A DNA stretch of 64,000 nt from Arenibacter sp. ARW7G5Y1 (GCF_003201775.1 NZ_QJJZ01000008.1:108425-172424); one strand, 5' to 3'. Positions 15,779 to 25,174 are shown, numbered from the stretch's first letter. The notes: a model not told the origin generated them from the letters alone. Numbers and translations are program-made.

Positions 15779-16327
15779 ATGAGTTCAAAGAAAGGAAAGA
15801 TACAAGAGGCAATAGACGAAAAATTGCTGGGCGAAAGAAAAGTATTTCTATGGGGGATGGTGGATGATGATACCGCTAAACATGTAATCGATCGTTTGTT
15901 GTATTTGGATATGCAAAACAACAAGGAAATCCAACTGTACATAAATAGCCCTGGAGGTTATGTTACTTCTGGTTTTGCCATGTACGATACCATTAAATCA
16001 TTAAAGAGTCCGGTATCTACCATCTGCTCCGGTTTGGCAGCCTCTATGGGGTCCATTTTATTATCGGTTGGGGAGAAGGGAAGACGCTTTATTCAGCCAC
16101 ATGCCCAAGTGATGATCCATCAGCCCAGTGGCGGTGCCAGGGGGCAGGCCTCGAATATAGAGATCCAGGCCAAGGAAATCATTAAGACCCGTGAACTTAG
16201 CGCCAAAATATTGGCGGAAAACTGTGGTCAGGATTTTGAAAAGGTTATGAAGGATTTTGATAGGGATTATTGGATGAACGCAGAGGAGTCCATAGCCTAT
16301 GGTATAGTAGACGGAATTCTGGAATAA
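15779..16327 (+). CDS. clpP: ClpP-type serine peptidase (stand-alone paralogue)
   Basis: The 182-residue protein has the ClpP fold signature YINSPGGYVTSGFAMYD and the complete triad: Ser89 in GLAASMGS, His114 in QVMIHQPSGG and Asp163 in DFDRDYWM. It is shorter than usual ClpP at the N-terminus, where the axial loop/propeptide region is replaced by a short charged segment (MSSKKGKIQEAIDEK). No clpX or tig is next to it, so it is likely a second ClpP that borrows an unfoldase or forms mixed rings. It is followed by a strong terminator. Confidence 0.9.
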   Translation: MSSKKGKIQEAIDEKLLGERKVFLWGMVDDDTAKHVIDRLLYLDMQNNKEIQLYINSPGGYVTSGFAMYDTIKSLKSPVSTICSGLAASMGSILLSVGEKGRRFIQPHAQVMIHQPSGGARGQASNIEIQAKEIIKTRELSAKILAENCGQDFEKVMKDFDRDYWMNAEESIAYGIVDGILE

Positions 16328-16380
16328 CCCTGTCGCAGCTTGTTCAACACAATTCATAGTTCGAAACTTACATAAAAAGG

Positions 16381-16416
16381 AAAAGTCCTTCACAATCTTA
16401 ATGTGAAGGACTTTTT
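16381..16416 (+). terminator. Rho-independent terminator after clpP
   Basis: The arms AAAAGTCCTTCACA (16381-16394) and TGTGAAGGACTTTTT (16402-16416) form a perfect stem with a 7-base loop and end in a T-run. The rest of 16328-16649 shows no gene. Confidence 0.88.
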
Positions 16417-16649
16417 ATATATGGACGCCTAAGCGGAATGTGTTATATATACGGATAGAACATGGTGTTTGGATGTTTGGGAAAGAAATTTATTTGTAAA
16501 AATGCATTTTTTTGGATCTGAGGTTAGGTTTGGCGCCTGCGTGTAACCACTGTGGACATTATGTGATGTTTTTGCCCCTTCTATATCTAAGTTACTTTAT
16601 TTTATTACATTTATTACTTTAACATTTACTTTTCCCTATTAAAATCAGT

Positions 16650-18014
16650 ATGACACAAACTCCTAAAAAAATTGCTATTATCGGTTCAGGATTGGTAGGA
16701 TCCCTTTTGGCAATTTACCTACGGAAGTTAGGCCACCAAATAACGGTTTACGATCGGAGACCCGATATCCGAAATGTTGAGTTTTCCGGAAGATCCATCA
16801 ACTTGGCGATGAGCAATAGGGGTTGGACGGCCTTGAGGGAGGTGGGTATAGAAAATGAAGTAAAAAAAATTGCCATTCCCTTGGACAAACGAGCCATTCA
16901 TGTTGTGGGCCAGCCAGAGTATTATCAAAAATACGGAAAGGAAGGAGAGGCCATCTGGTCTATTTCACGGGGTGTGTTAAATAGGAGAATGATTGATCTG
17001 GCCGAAGAGGCAGGGGTCCTTTTTCGTTTTGAGGAAAAGGTATGGGATGTAGATCTTTCCGAAGGTAAAATATATACTGGCGCAACGGAGAGGGGGAAAT
17101 GGAAGGAATATCATTACGATATAGTTTTTGGCTGTGACGGCGCTTTTTCCAGGGTTAGGCACAAAATGCAACGAAGAAGTAGGTTTAATTACGTTCAGGA
17201 ATTTATAGATGTAGGCTATAAGGAGCTTACTATTCCGGCCAATGGGGATGGTACCCATAAATTGGACAAACACTCCTTTCATATTTGGCCAAGGGGGAAG
17301 TTTATGTTTATAGCCATGCCCAATTTGGACGGTAGTTTTACCTGTACGCTGTTCCTTCCTTTTGAAGGGGAGGTTTCCTTTGAGAAGATAAATACCAAGG
17401 AAGAGGCCAAAGCCTTTTTTAATACCAATTTTCCGGATGTTACCCCGGCAATTGAGGACTTGACCACAGATTTCTTCAATAACCCCACCAGTGCCTTGGT
17501 GACCATTAAGTGCTACCCATGGACGTATTGGGATAAAGTGGCTCTGGTTGGCGATTCGGCCCATGCCATTGTGCCATTTTATGGGCAGGGAATGAATGCG
17601 GGCTTTGAGGATATTCATGCCCTTAACAAGATTATTGCTCAATACGGGGACGATTGGGAACAGATCTTTAGTACCTATCAAACAGAACGCAAGCCCAACG
17701 CCGACGCCATAGCAGAGCTCAGTTACCGCAATTTTGTGGAAATGAGCAGTATGACGGCCGACCCCAATTTTATCTTGCAGAAAAAGATTGAAAAACGCTT
17801 TGCCAAAAAATACCCGGATAAATGGGTTCCTGCCTATTCGCGGGTAACGTTTTCAAATAAGCCCTATGTGGAAGCTTTGGCCAATGGGGATGCACAGGAA
17901 GAAATAATGAAGCAAATAATGCAAATCCCCAATATAGATGAGATTTGGGACAGTGTGGAGGTAGACCAAAAGATATTAAGTCTTTTGGATGGGAAGGAGA
18001 AGTACGAAGTATAG
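16650..18014 (+). CDS. kmo: Kynurenine 3-monooxygenase
   Basis: The 454-residue flavoprotein hydroxylates kynurenine to 3-hydroxykynurenine using NADPH and oxygen. It has the Rossmann motif IIGSGLVGSLLA (about 10-21), FSGRSINLAMSNRG with a conserved Arg, FGCDGAFSRVRH, and the second FAD motif VGDSAHAIVPFYGQGMNAGFEDI (about 304-326). These are diagnostic of KMO-type FAD monooxygenases. It pairs metabolically with kynU at 12297 although four kilobases separate them. A strong convergent terminator follows. Confidence 0.94.
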   Translation: MTQTPKKIAIIGSGLVGSLLAIYLRKLGHQITVYDRRPDIRNVEFSGRSINLAMSNRGWTALREVGIENEVKKIAIPLDKRAIHVVGQPEYYQKYGKEGEAIWSISRGVLNRRMIDLAEEAGVLFRFEEKVWDVDLSEGKIYTGATERGKWKEYHYDIVFGCDGAFSRVRHKMQRRSRFNYVQEFIDVGYKELTIPANGDGTHKLDKHSFHIWPRGKFMFIAMPNLDGSFTCTLFLPFEGEVSFEKINTKEEAKAFFNTNFPDVTPAIEDLTTDFFNNPTSALVTIKCYPWTYWDKVALVGDSAHAIVPFYGQGMNAGFEDIHALNKIIAQYGDDWEQIFSTYQTERKPNADAIAELSYRNFVEMSSMTADPNFILQKKIEKRFAKKYPDKWVPAYSRVTFSNKPYVEALANGDAQEEIMKQIMQIPNIDEIWDSVEVDQKILSLLDGKEKYEV

Positions 18015-18055
18015 AAAAAACAAAAGCCATCTTGGAAAGATGGCTTTTGTTTTTT
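18015..18055. terminator. Bidirectional terminator between kmo and the coiled-coil gene
   Basis: Core arms CAAAAGCCATCTT (18021-18033) and AAGATGGCTTTTG (18037-18049) around a three-base loop are extended by A-run and T-run pairing on both sides (18015-18020 with 18050-18055). It can serve the plus gene kmo and the minus gene ending at 18070. Confidence 0.92.
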
Positions 18056-18069
18056 ATTGGTGGCTTTTA

Positions 18070-18849
18070 CTATAATTTAGAAAAAAGCTTTTGCATTTTC
18101 TCTTGTTCCTCCTCGGCCAAAACCGGGTCTACCAAAATTCTTCCACTGTGTTCGTCGCTTATGATTTTTTTGCGGGAAGCAATCTCCACCTGAACTTGCG
18201 GTGGAATGGTAAAGAAAGATCCACCTGAAGCACCTCTTTCAATAGGAACTACAGCCAAACCGTTTTTTACGTTGTTTCGGATTCTATTGTAGGCCTTTAC
18301 CAATCGCTCTTCAATCTGGGATTGATACTCTTCGGATTTTTTCAAAAGGGCTTTTTCTTCCTTTTCCGTTTCGGCCAAAATAGCGTTCAATTCCCCTTTT
18401 TTGTGCTTAAGATGCAATTCCCTTTCGGTCAATCGTTCTTTGGTAGCGGCAATAACCTCTTTTTTCTGCTCTATCTGGGCTTTGAATTCCTTTATATTTT
18501 TATCGGCCAACTGAATTTCCAGTTCCTGGAATTCCACTTCCTTGGTCAATGAATTAAATTCCCTGCTATTACGGACATTCTTTTGTTGTTCCGCATATTT
18601 TTTGATCAAGACTTTGGCCTCATCAATAAGATTTTTCTTGGCGCCTATCTCGTAGTTAATGGTTTCAACATCGGTTTTAAGCTTATCCATTCTTGTTTTA
18701 AGGCCAAGTACCTCGTCTTCCAAGTCTTCTACTTCTAGAGGAAGTTCTCCTCTAACATTTCTTATCTCATCAACTCTAGAATCAATTAGTTGCAGATCAT
18801 ATAGTGCTCTTAACTTTTCTTCTACTGTTGTTTCTGTCTTTGTTGCCAT
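18070..18849 (-). CDS. Coiled-coil protein of the C4 zinc-ribbon family, ribbon cysteines lost
   Basis: The 259-residue protein is a long charged coiled coil (about 10-190) followed by IPPQVQVEIASRKKIISDEHSGRILVDP, which aligns with the CxxC...CxxCGRIL zinc ribbon of its family. Here all four metal-binding cysteines are replaced (GASGGSFF and SDEHSGR), and the protein has no cysteine there at all. Members are proposed nucleic-acid-associated or chaperone-like proteins; the function is unresolved. It lies 2 bp after the Nif3-like gene, so the two form an operon. Confidence 0.85.
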   Translation of the reverse strand: MATKTETTVEEKLRALYDLQLIDSRVDEIRNVRGELPLEVEDLEDEVLGLKTRMDKLKTDVETINYEIGAKKNLIDEAKVLIKKYAEQQKNVRNSREFNSLTKEVEFQELEIQLADKNIKEFKAQIEQKKEVIAATKERLTERELHLKHKKGELNAILAETEKEEKALLKKSEEYQSQIEERLVKAYNRIRNNVKNGLAVVPIERGASGGSFFTIPPQVQVEIASRKKIISDEHSGRILVDPVLAEEEQEKMQKLFSKL

Positions 18850-18851
18850 AT

Positions 18852-19946
18852 TTAAAAATACTTGATGGGATTTGTTTTGCTCTCCGATAAAGAGACTGCA
18901 AAATTAGGAATTTTTTTCGTAAGATAATCAACTAAGAGATTTTTTGTAAACTGCTCGGTTTCATAGTGCCCAATATCTGCCAAAAGTATTTTGCCTTCCG
19001 CTTCATAGAATTGATGGTATTTTAAGTCCGATGTTATAAAAACATCAGCATTGGCCGCTATTGCCGCCGATATGGCAAAGGAGCCACTTCCTCCCAAAAC
19101 GGCAACTTTCTCTATTTTTTTTTCTAGAAAATCTGAGTGTCTTATGCAGGAAACATTCATTTTTTTCTTCAAAAATTCGAAAAATCCGGGCTCGTCCATT
19201 GATTTTTCCAGATTTCCTACCATACCCATCCCAATATTTTGGTTTTTATTTTCCAAAGTTTGTATCTCATAGGCAACCTCCTCGTAGGGGTGGTTGCTAA
19301 AAAGGGCCTTTAAAATTTTTGCTTCATGGGACTTACTGTAGGTAATGCTTATCTGGGATTCTTTCTCATAATGGGTCTCCCCAATTTTACCTAAATATGG
19401 ATTGGCCCCGGCATTGGCTTGGTAGCTCCCGGTTCCGTCCACGGTAAAACTGCAGTTGCTGTAATTGCCAATATGGCCTGCTCCGGCATGGAACAGAGCG
19501 GTTTTAAGGGCGTTGGCATTTTCTTGGGGGACATAGGTGGTCAATTTTTTAATAGTGCCCGCCTGTGGGATTAGAACGTTTGTATTTTGCAGTCCCAAGA
19601 CCTCACATATTTTGGCATTGACCCCTTTATGGCTATTGTCAAGGGCCGTATGCATACTGTATATGGCTATATCGTGTTTAATGGCCTTTATTACGACCCT
19701 TTGAACATAATTGGAGCCGGTTATTTTCTTTAAGCCCCCAAAAATAATGGGATGGAAACTAACAATTAGATTGCATTTTTTGGCTACAGCTTCCTCTACT
19801 ACATTTTCCAAGGTGTCCAATGTTACCAGGATACCGCTTAGCTTATTATTTGCATTCCCCACCAAAAGTCCCACATTGTCAAAATCTTCGGCATAATTCA
19901 GTGGCGCCAATTCCTCCAGGGTATCTATAACTTGTTTTATGATCAT
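18852..19946 (-). CDS. Nif3-like dinuclear metal centre hexameric protein (DUF34)
   Basis: The 364-residue protein belongs to the YbgI/NIF3 family. It shows LNYAEDFDNVGLLVGN, IVSFHPIIFGGLKKITGS, IAIYSMHTALDNSHKGVN and, near the end, VFITSDLKYHQFYEAEGKILLADIGHYETEQF, which supply the His/Asp/Glu metal ligands. The long form has an inserted PII/CutA-like middle domain (about 125-235), seen as ALFHAGAGHIGNYSNCSF. Proposed as a metal-dependent hydrolase; the physiological substrate is debated. It is divergent from lpxK. Confidence 0.9.
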   Translation of the reverse strand: MIIKQVIDTLEELAPLNYAEDFDNVGLLVGNANNKLSGILVTLDTLENVVEEAVAKKCNLIVSFHPIIFGGLKKITGSNYVQRVVIKAIKHDIAIYSMHTALDNSHKGVNAKICEVLGLQNTNVLIPQAGTIKKLTTYVPQENANALKTALFHAGAGHIGNYSNCSFTVDGTGSYQANAGANPYLGKIGETHYEKESQISITYSKSHEAKILKALFSNHPYEEVAYEIQTLENKNQNIGMGMVGNLEKSMDEPGFFEFLKKKMNVSCIRHSDFLEKKIEKVAVLGGSGSFAISAAIAANADVFITSDLKYHQFYEAEGKILLADIGHYETEQFTKNLLVDYLTKKIPNFAVSLSESKTNPIKYF

Positions 19947-19995
19947 TTTTAAAATTTATGGTCTTCCAAAGATAAAATATTATATTTTCGTTCTA

Positions 19996-21000
19996 ATGCA
20001 GCTACTAAGAAAATTAAGTTTTCCCATTTCACTGATATATGCCCTGGTGGTATATCTGCGCAATTATCTGTACAACTTGGGGGTCTTTCCTTCCAAAACC
20101 TTTAAAACCAATACTATATGTGTTGGGAATCTGAGTGTAGGGGGAACCGGCAAAACCCCAATGATAGAATTTTTTGTGGCCAATGTTAAGGAGCAAGAAA
20201 GAATAGCGGTATTAAGTAGGGGTTATGGCCGGAAATCCAAAGGTTATTTGTTGGCGAAACCTGGGGTAGGTGTTGCCGATTTAGGGGACGAACCCTTTCA
20301 GATCCACAAAAAATTTCCCAAGGCCACTGTTGCTGTGGATGCGGACAGGCAACGTGGTATTGCCAATTTGGAGCAAACGGTGGCACCCGATATTATCTTG
20401 TTGGATGATGCCTTTCAGCATAGAAAAGTAAGATGTGACCACTATGTGCTATTAACCTCCTATTCCAATTTATATGTGGATGATTGGTATTTGCCTAGTG
20501 GGAATTTGAGGGATAGCAAACGGGAAGCAAAGCGGGCCAATATAATTGTAGTTACCAAGTGCCCATCTAATTTGAGTATGGAGGAGCAAGGGGCAATCCG
20601 AAAAAAATTGAATCCCGGGCCAGGACAGAAAGTGGTCTTTAGCTTCTTGGAGTATGAAACTACTTTAAAAGGTAGTTTGGGGGAGATGGGCTTGGACGAA
20701 CTTAAAGGTAAAAAATTGACCTTGGTGACAGGAATAGCCAATCCAAAGCAGTTGGAAAGCTTCCTAAACGTTCAAGGGATTGATTTTGAGCATTTGGCAT
20801 ACCCTGACCACCATTTTTTTACAAAGAAGGAAATTGCTTTGTTCAATACAAAGGAAATGGTACTAACCACCGAAAAGGATTATGTGAGGCTGGAAGGCAA
20901 AATAAAAAACCTATGTTATATTGGGATAAGTCACAAATTTATGAATAGGGGCGAAGAGGTACTATTGCATTTAATGAATGAAAACCTTAGTGCCCCCTAG
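19996..21000 (+). CDS. lpxK: Tetraacyldisaccharide 4'-kinase
   Basis: The 334-residue inner-membrane kinase phosphorylates the lipid A disaccharide at the 4' position. Walker A is in VGNLSVGGTGKTPMIEF, followed by the typical RGYGRKSKGYL and DEPFQIHKKFPKATVAVDADR blocks and LLDDAFQHRKV. I prefer the ATG at 19996 (MQLLRKLSFPISLIYA, with the usual N-terminal membrane helix); the upstream in-frame start at 19939 would add 19 residues overlapping the Nif3 gene. Its stop overlaps the stop of the facing kinase gene in CTAG. Confidence 0.93.
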   Translation: MQLLRKLSFPISLIYALVVYLRNYLYNLGVFPSKTFKTNTICVGNLSVGGTGKTPMIEFFVANVKEQERIAVLSRGYGRKSKGYLLAKPGVGVADLGDEPFQIHKKFPKATVAVDADRQRGIANLEQTVAPDIILLDDAFQHRKVRCDHYVLLTSYSNLYVDDWYLPSGNLRDSKREAKRANIIVVTKCPSNLSMEEQGAIRKKLNPGPGQKVVFSFLEYETTLKGSLGEMGLDELKGKKLTLVTGIANPKQLESFLNVQGIDFEHLAYPDHHFFTKKEIALFNTKEMVLTTEKDYVRLEGKIKNLCYIGISHKFMNRGEEVLLHLMNENLSAP

Positions 21001-23222
21001 GCCTCAATTTTTTTTTTCACATCAAAGATGTTCTCTCCAATTTTGGCGTAGAATACCTCCGGTTTAAAAGGTTTGGTAACAACGTCATTACATCCTGCGG
21101 CATAAAAACTCTCCAGACTGTCATCCAAGGAAATCGCTGTTAGAGCTATAATGGGCACCAATCTATTGAATTTTCTTATTTCTATAGTGGCTTCTTCCCC
21201 GCTGATACCAGGCATATGGATATCCATTAGGATACAGTCGTAATCGGTTTTGCGGACCATGGCCACAGCCTCCAGGCCATTGTTGGCAATATCACAGGTA
21301 ATTTCCTTCTTGTTCAGCATTTTCTTTGTAATCACCTGATTGATTTTGTTATCCTCCACAATCAATATATGGAGTCCGGCAAAATCATATTCCACCTCGG
21401 TAATTTCGAAGGGGATATCATCAATAAGGTCATCCTTACTTTTAAGATCCAATTCAAAGAAAAAGGAACTTCCTTTGCCTTTTTCACTCTTAAGCCCAAT
21501 TTTACTGCCAAATAGTCCCAATAGGCTTTTAACAATGGTCAACCCCAGACCGGTACCTCCATATTCCCTGTTAATTTGGATAGAGCCCTGTTCAAAGCTG
21601 TCAAAAATGGTAAGCTGTCTTTCTTTGTCAATACCAATACCATTATCCTTTACTTCAAAATAAATGGTCAGGTTCTCTTCCACTTTTTTAGCGAGCCTGG
21701 CTATAACGGTCACCTGTCCCCCTTTGGTAAATTTTATACCATTGCCTATAAGGTTTATAAAGATTTGGGAAAGTTTAAGTGGATCTCCCAATAGGTGGGA
21801 TGGAATATTCTCGTCAAATTCCAGTTCAATTTTTGTTTTGTTGGCCTTGGCACTTTGATGAAGGGAATTTATGACTTCGGAGAGGATCTTTTTAAGATTG
21901 AAATCGATCTGCAGGGCTTCCAGTTTATCTGCGTCTATTTTGTTGATCTGAAGAATGTCATTGATGAAATTCAATAGGTAATCACCAGAAAACTTCAACG
22001 ATTTTAGGTGTTCTTTTTGATTTTCACTTGGGTTTTCCTCAAGTAATAAATGTGTTAGCCCGGTAACAGCATAAAGCGGCGTTCGCAATTCGTGGCTAAC
22101 CGTGGAAAGGAAGTTGGTCTTGGCTTCCATAGCCATTACAGCAGCATCCCTTGCGGCCTGTAATTCGTTATTTTTTGTATGTAGTAGATCGTTGGTCTTT
22201 AATTTGATCTGATTGTTGCGGTACAGGGAAATTGCCAATATGGAGATTACTATAAGAAAGGCAGCGGTTAAAATAGCCGTTATTTCCGTTCTGTTTTTGG
22301 ATTGGTTAAGTTCTTCTATCTTAGCCTCCTGCCGACCGATTTCATCCTTCATGAATTTAGTCTGGATATTGTCGGCCGTTTTGGTTTCCGCCAAAATTTT
22401 TCCAAGGGTAAATATAGAGTCCTTGAGGTTTACTAGATTCCTGTTGTAGGATAGGGCCGATTCAAAAAAGCCAAGTTTTTCATTGGTCACTGTTAGCAGC
22501 TCATTGGCCTGAAGTACTTCCAGGTAAAAATTGTTCGCCTTGGCCAATTTTAAGGCACTCTGTGCATTTTTAATGCTCTCCTCGTAATTTTCTGTTTTAT
22601 TATAGATCTCGGCCAATTTAATGTGGGCTTTGGCCGCTAGGTAGTCCTTTTCGTAAATATCCGTATTTACGGCGAGGGCATTGAAATTTTTTGTGGCACT
22701 TTCGTATTTTTCCAGGTTTAGGAAAATAATTCCCTCTACAAAAAGGATATTGTTCAGTAAATTCCTGTCGTTATTGATCTGTTTGGCCTCGTTCAGCATG
22801 GAAATTGCCAAGAAATTTTTACCGTCCCTATAGGCAATAATGGCATCTATATATTTATGGGTAGCTTCTCCATAGGGATAGGAAATATCCTTTAAAAGGG
22901 ATTTCGATCGGTCCGCATAATACTCCGCGCTATCGTCCTTTTGCAGTTGTAAATACAATATGGCGAATTTGTGATAAGTGTCTATGAGAGCCTTTTGGTC
23001 ATTGTTCTTGAAGGCAATCTCCATTGCAATATTCAAGTCCTCAAGGGCGGGTTCTATTTGATTCTTATTGCCCATTTCCCTCGCTTTGTCAAAATAAAAT
23101 TCTATGTCCTTCCCTGAAGCCTTGTTTTCCTGAGTATAGGAATGGCCAAAGCAAAAAAAGAATAAAGCCGTTAGGAGCCATAATTTTCTGTTCAGTTTTA
23201 TATGTAGGAATATTGGTCTCAA
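20997..23222 (-). CDS. TPR-containing hybrid sensor histidine kinase / response regulator
   Basis: The 741-residue protein has an N-terminal signal segment, a periplasmic TPR array (about 40-290), one membrane helix (about 315-335), HisKA with SHELRTP (His near 374), HATPase_c with N-box and the GIGI and GGTGLGLTIV boxes, and a C-terminal receiver (LMDIHMPG Asp near 665, TKPF Lys near 716). The start is TTG at 23222: it overlaps the gap stop in TTGA and there is no in-frame ATG for about 50 residues. Translational coupling to gap is therefore likely. The signal sensed is unknown. Confidence 0.88.
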   Translation of the reverse strand: MRPIFLHIKLNRKLWLLTALFFFCFGHSYTQENKASGKDIEFYFDKAREMGNKNQIEPALEDLNIAMEIAFKNNDQKALIDTYHKFAILYLQLQKDDSAEYYADRSKSLLKDISYPYGEATHKYIDAIIAYRDGKNFLAISMLNEAKQINNDRNLLNNILFVEGIIFLNLEKYESATKNFNALAVNTDIYEKDYLAAKAHIKLAEIYNKTENYEESIKNAQSALKLAKANNFYLEVLQANELLTVTNEKLGFFESALSYNRNLVNLKDSIFTLGKILAETKTADNIQTKFMKDEIGRQEAKIEELNQSKNRTEITAILTAAFLIVISILAISLYRNNQIKLKTNDLLHTKNNELQAARDAAVMAMEAKTNFLSTVSHELRTPLYAVTGLTHLLLEENPSENQKEHLKSLKFSGDYLLNFINDILQINKIDADKLEALQIDFNLKKILSEVINSLHQSAKANKTKIELEFDENIPSHLLGDPLKLSQIFINLIGNGIKFTKGGQVTVIARLAKKVEENLTIYFEVKDNGIGIDKERQLTIFDSFEQGSIQINREYGGTGLGLTIVKSLLGLFGSKIGLKSEKGKGSSFFFELDLKSKDDLIDDIPFEITEVEYDFAGLHILIVEDNKINQVITKKMLNKKEITCDIANNGLEAVAMVRKTDYDCILMDIHMPGISGEEATIEIRKFNRLVPIIALTAISLDDSLESFYAAGCNDVVTKPFKPEVFYAKIGENIFDVKKKIEA

Positions 23223-24229
23223 ACGTATCGTTTACTTATAATATAGTTAATTAAATCTACAATTCTACTGCTGTACCCTGTTTCATTATCATACCATCCA
23301 ATAATTTTAACCATTTTGCCGATTACAGATGTCATCAGAGAATCAAACGTACAAGAGAAGTAAGTATTGTTTATATCAATAGAAACTATGGGGTCTTTTG
23401 TGTAATATAGAATGTTTTTAAGTTCTTTTTGCGATATTTTAAGGAAAGCATCATTTATTTCCTCTATAGTGGTCTGCCTTTTTACATTAAAAGTGATATC
23501 GGTCAAAGAGCCATTGGGAACGGGAACCCTTATGCCGCAACCTCCGATAACATCGGATAGTTCTGGGAATATTTTGGTCAAGGCCTTGGCCGCCCCTGTT
23601 GTGGTGGGAACAATGGATTGTGAGGCCGCCCTGGCCCTTCTTAAATCCTTATGCGGTTGGTCGTGAAGACTTTGATCTGTGGTATAGGAATGGATAGTGG
23701 TTATATATGCCTGCTCAATTCCGCAAAGATCTTGAATTACCTTGATCATGGGTGCTGCGTTATTGGTGGTACAGGAGGCATTGGAAATAATGTCATCTCT
23801 TTGGTCAAGGGTTTCGTGGTTTATTCCGAATACCACCATCTTTATGTCATCTTCGGTTGGAGGTACACTAAGAATAACCTTTTTTGCCCCATTTTTTAAG
23901 TGGTGTTCCAGAATGGTCCTCTCCTTAAATTTTCCAGTTGCCTCAACAACTATGTCCACTTGATGCTCGGACCAAGGGGTGTCCTCGGGAGATTTGTGGT
24001 TTAAGAGGGCAACCTTATTGTTTTCTACGATAATGTAATTATCACTGTGGGATACTTCTTTTTGAAATACCCCGTGGATGCTGTCGTATTTTAATAAATG
24101 GGCCAAAGTAGGTGCATCTGCCAAATCGTTAATGGCCACCACCCTTAAGTGGGGTTGTTCGCTTAGAAGTCTAAATAGGGTACGGCCAATTCTACCAAAG
24201 CCGTTAATACCAATATTAATTTGTTTCAT
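23219..24229 (-). CDS. gap: Type I glyceraldehyde-3-phosphate dehydrogenase
   Basis: The 336-residue enzyme converts glyceraldehyde-3-phosphate to 1,3-bisphosphoglycerate with NAD. Visible are the Rossmann motif INGFGRIGRTLFR, the NAD-selective acid in AINDLADAP, the catalytic Cys153 in SNASCTTNN, His180 in TTIHSYT, and WYDNETGYSSR near the C-terminus. The start is the ATG at 24229; an in-frame TTG at 24241 is less likely. It overlaps the hybrid kinase gene by four bases. Confidence 0.93.
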   Translation of the reverse strand: MKQINIGINGFGRIGRTLFRLLSEQPHLRVVAINDLADAPTLAHLLKYDSIHGVFQKEVSHSDNYIIVENNKVALLNHKSPEDTPWSEHQVDIVVEATGKFKERTILEHHLKNGAKKVILSVPPTEDDIKMVVFGINHETLDQRDDIISNASCTTNNAAPMIKVIQDLCGIEQAYITTIHSYTTDQSLHDQPHKDLRRARAASQSIVPTTTGAAKALTKIFPELSDVIGGCGIRVPVPNGSLTDITFNVKRQTTIEEINDAFLKISQKELKNILYYTKDPIVSIDINNTYFSCTFDSLMTSVIGKMVKIIGWYDNETGYSSRIVDLINYIISKRYV

Positions 24230-24249
24230 AAATAGGGTCAAGCCAATTT

Positions 24250-24267
24250 ATCCGTATAATTACGGAT
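24250..24267. promoter_or_regulatory. Perfect palindrome ATCCGTA-N4-TACGGAT upstream of gap
   Basis: Seven-base arms flank TAAT, 21 bp upstream of the gap start and 32 bp after the lipA stop. The symmetry suits a dimeric regulator binding site or a small RNA hairpin. No function is proven. Confidence 0.45.
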
Positions 24268-24298
24268 TGATATTCTAGATATGGGGTGTAAGCGGTAC

Positions 24299-25174
24299 TT
24301 ACTTTATATGTTTGTGTGCCTTGTAGGAAGAACGGACCAAAGCCCCGCTTTCTACATGCCTAAAACCTAATTGTAGGCCTATTTCTTCATATTTCTTGAA
24401 CTGGTCCGGTAAAATAAACTCCTTTACCGGCAAGTGTTTTTTGGAAGGCTGTAGGTATTGGCCAATAGTAACCACATCTACATTGGCCGCCCTTAGGTCT
24501 TCCATGGTTTGGATTACCTCTTCTTCCCTTTCACCAAGTCCCAGCATTATTCCCGACTTGGTACGGTTGGCGCCGTGCTCTTTTAAATAGGAAAGTACGC
24601 CAAGACTTCTTTCATATTTTGCCTGTATTCGGACCTCCCGTGTTAGTCGCTTTACCGTTTCCATATTGTGCGATATAACTTCAGGTCCTACAGCAAGGAT
24701 TCGATCTAAATGGGTATGGATGCCCTGAAAATCAGGAATTAAAGTTTCCAGGGTAGTTTGGGGGTTCATTCTTCGGATGGCCTTTACGGTCTCTGCCCAT
24801 ATTATAGATCCCATATCCTTAAGGTCGTCGCGATCCACGGAAGTAATAACGGCATGTTTAATATCCATTATTTTAATGGATCTGGCCACTTTTTCCGGCT
24901 CAGCCCAATCTACATCTTCCGGTCGGCCCGTTTTTACACCACAAAATCCACAGGAACGGGTGCAAACATTGCCTAAAATCATAAAAGTAGCGGTACCTTC
25001 CCCCCAACATTCGCCCATATTTGGACAACTGCCCGAGGTACAAATGGTGTGAAGGTTGTACTTGTCCACCAATCCCCTTAACTGGGTATATTTTTTGCCA
25101 GTCGGAAGTTTTACCCGTAACCATTTGGGTTTGCCTTTTGGCGGGATCACACTGTCTATAGTTTCGATACTCAT
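24299..25174 (-). CDS. lipA: Lipoyl synthase
   Basis: The 291-residue radical SAM enzyme inserts two sulfurs into octanoyl-protein. It has the auxiliary-cluster motif [12 protein letters not shown], the radical SAM motif [10 protein letters not shown] and the C-terminal RSSYKAH serine motif; all are intact. The start is the ATG at 25174 ([16 protein letters not shown]); the open frame up to 25243 adds a non-conserved 23-residue leader. It precedes gap on the same strand. Upstream, 25175-25514 holds nothing I recognise. Confidence 0.95.
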   Translation of the reverse strand: MSIETIDSVIPPKGKPKWLRVKLPTGKKYTQLRGLVDKYNLHTICTSGSCPNMGECWGEGTATFMILGNVCTRSCGFCGVKTGRPEDVDWAEPEKVARSIKIMDIKHAVITSVDRDDLKDMGSIIWAETVKAIRRMNPQTTLETLIPDFQGIHTHLDRILAVGPEVISHNMETVKRLTREVRIQAKYERSLGVLSYLKEHGANRTKSGIMLGLGEREEEVIQTMEDLRAANVDVVTIGQYLQPSKKHLPVKEFILPDQFKKYEEIGLQLGFRHVESGALVRSSYKAHKHIK

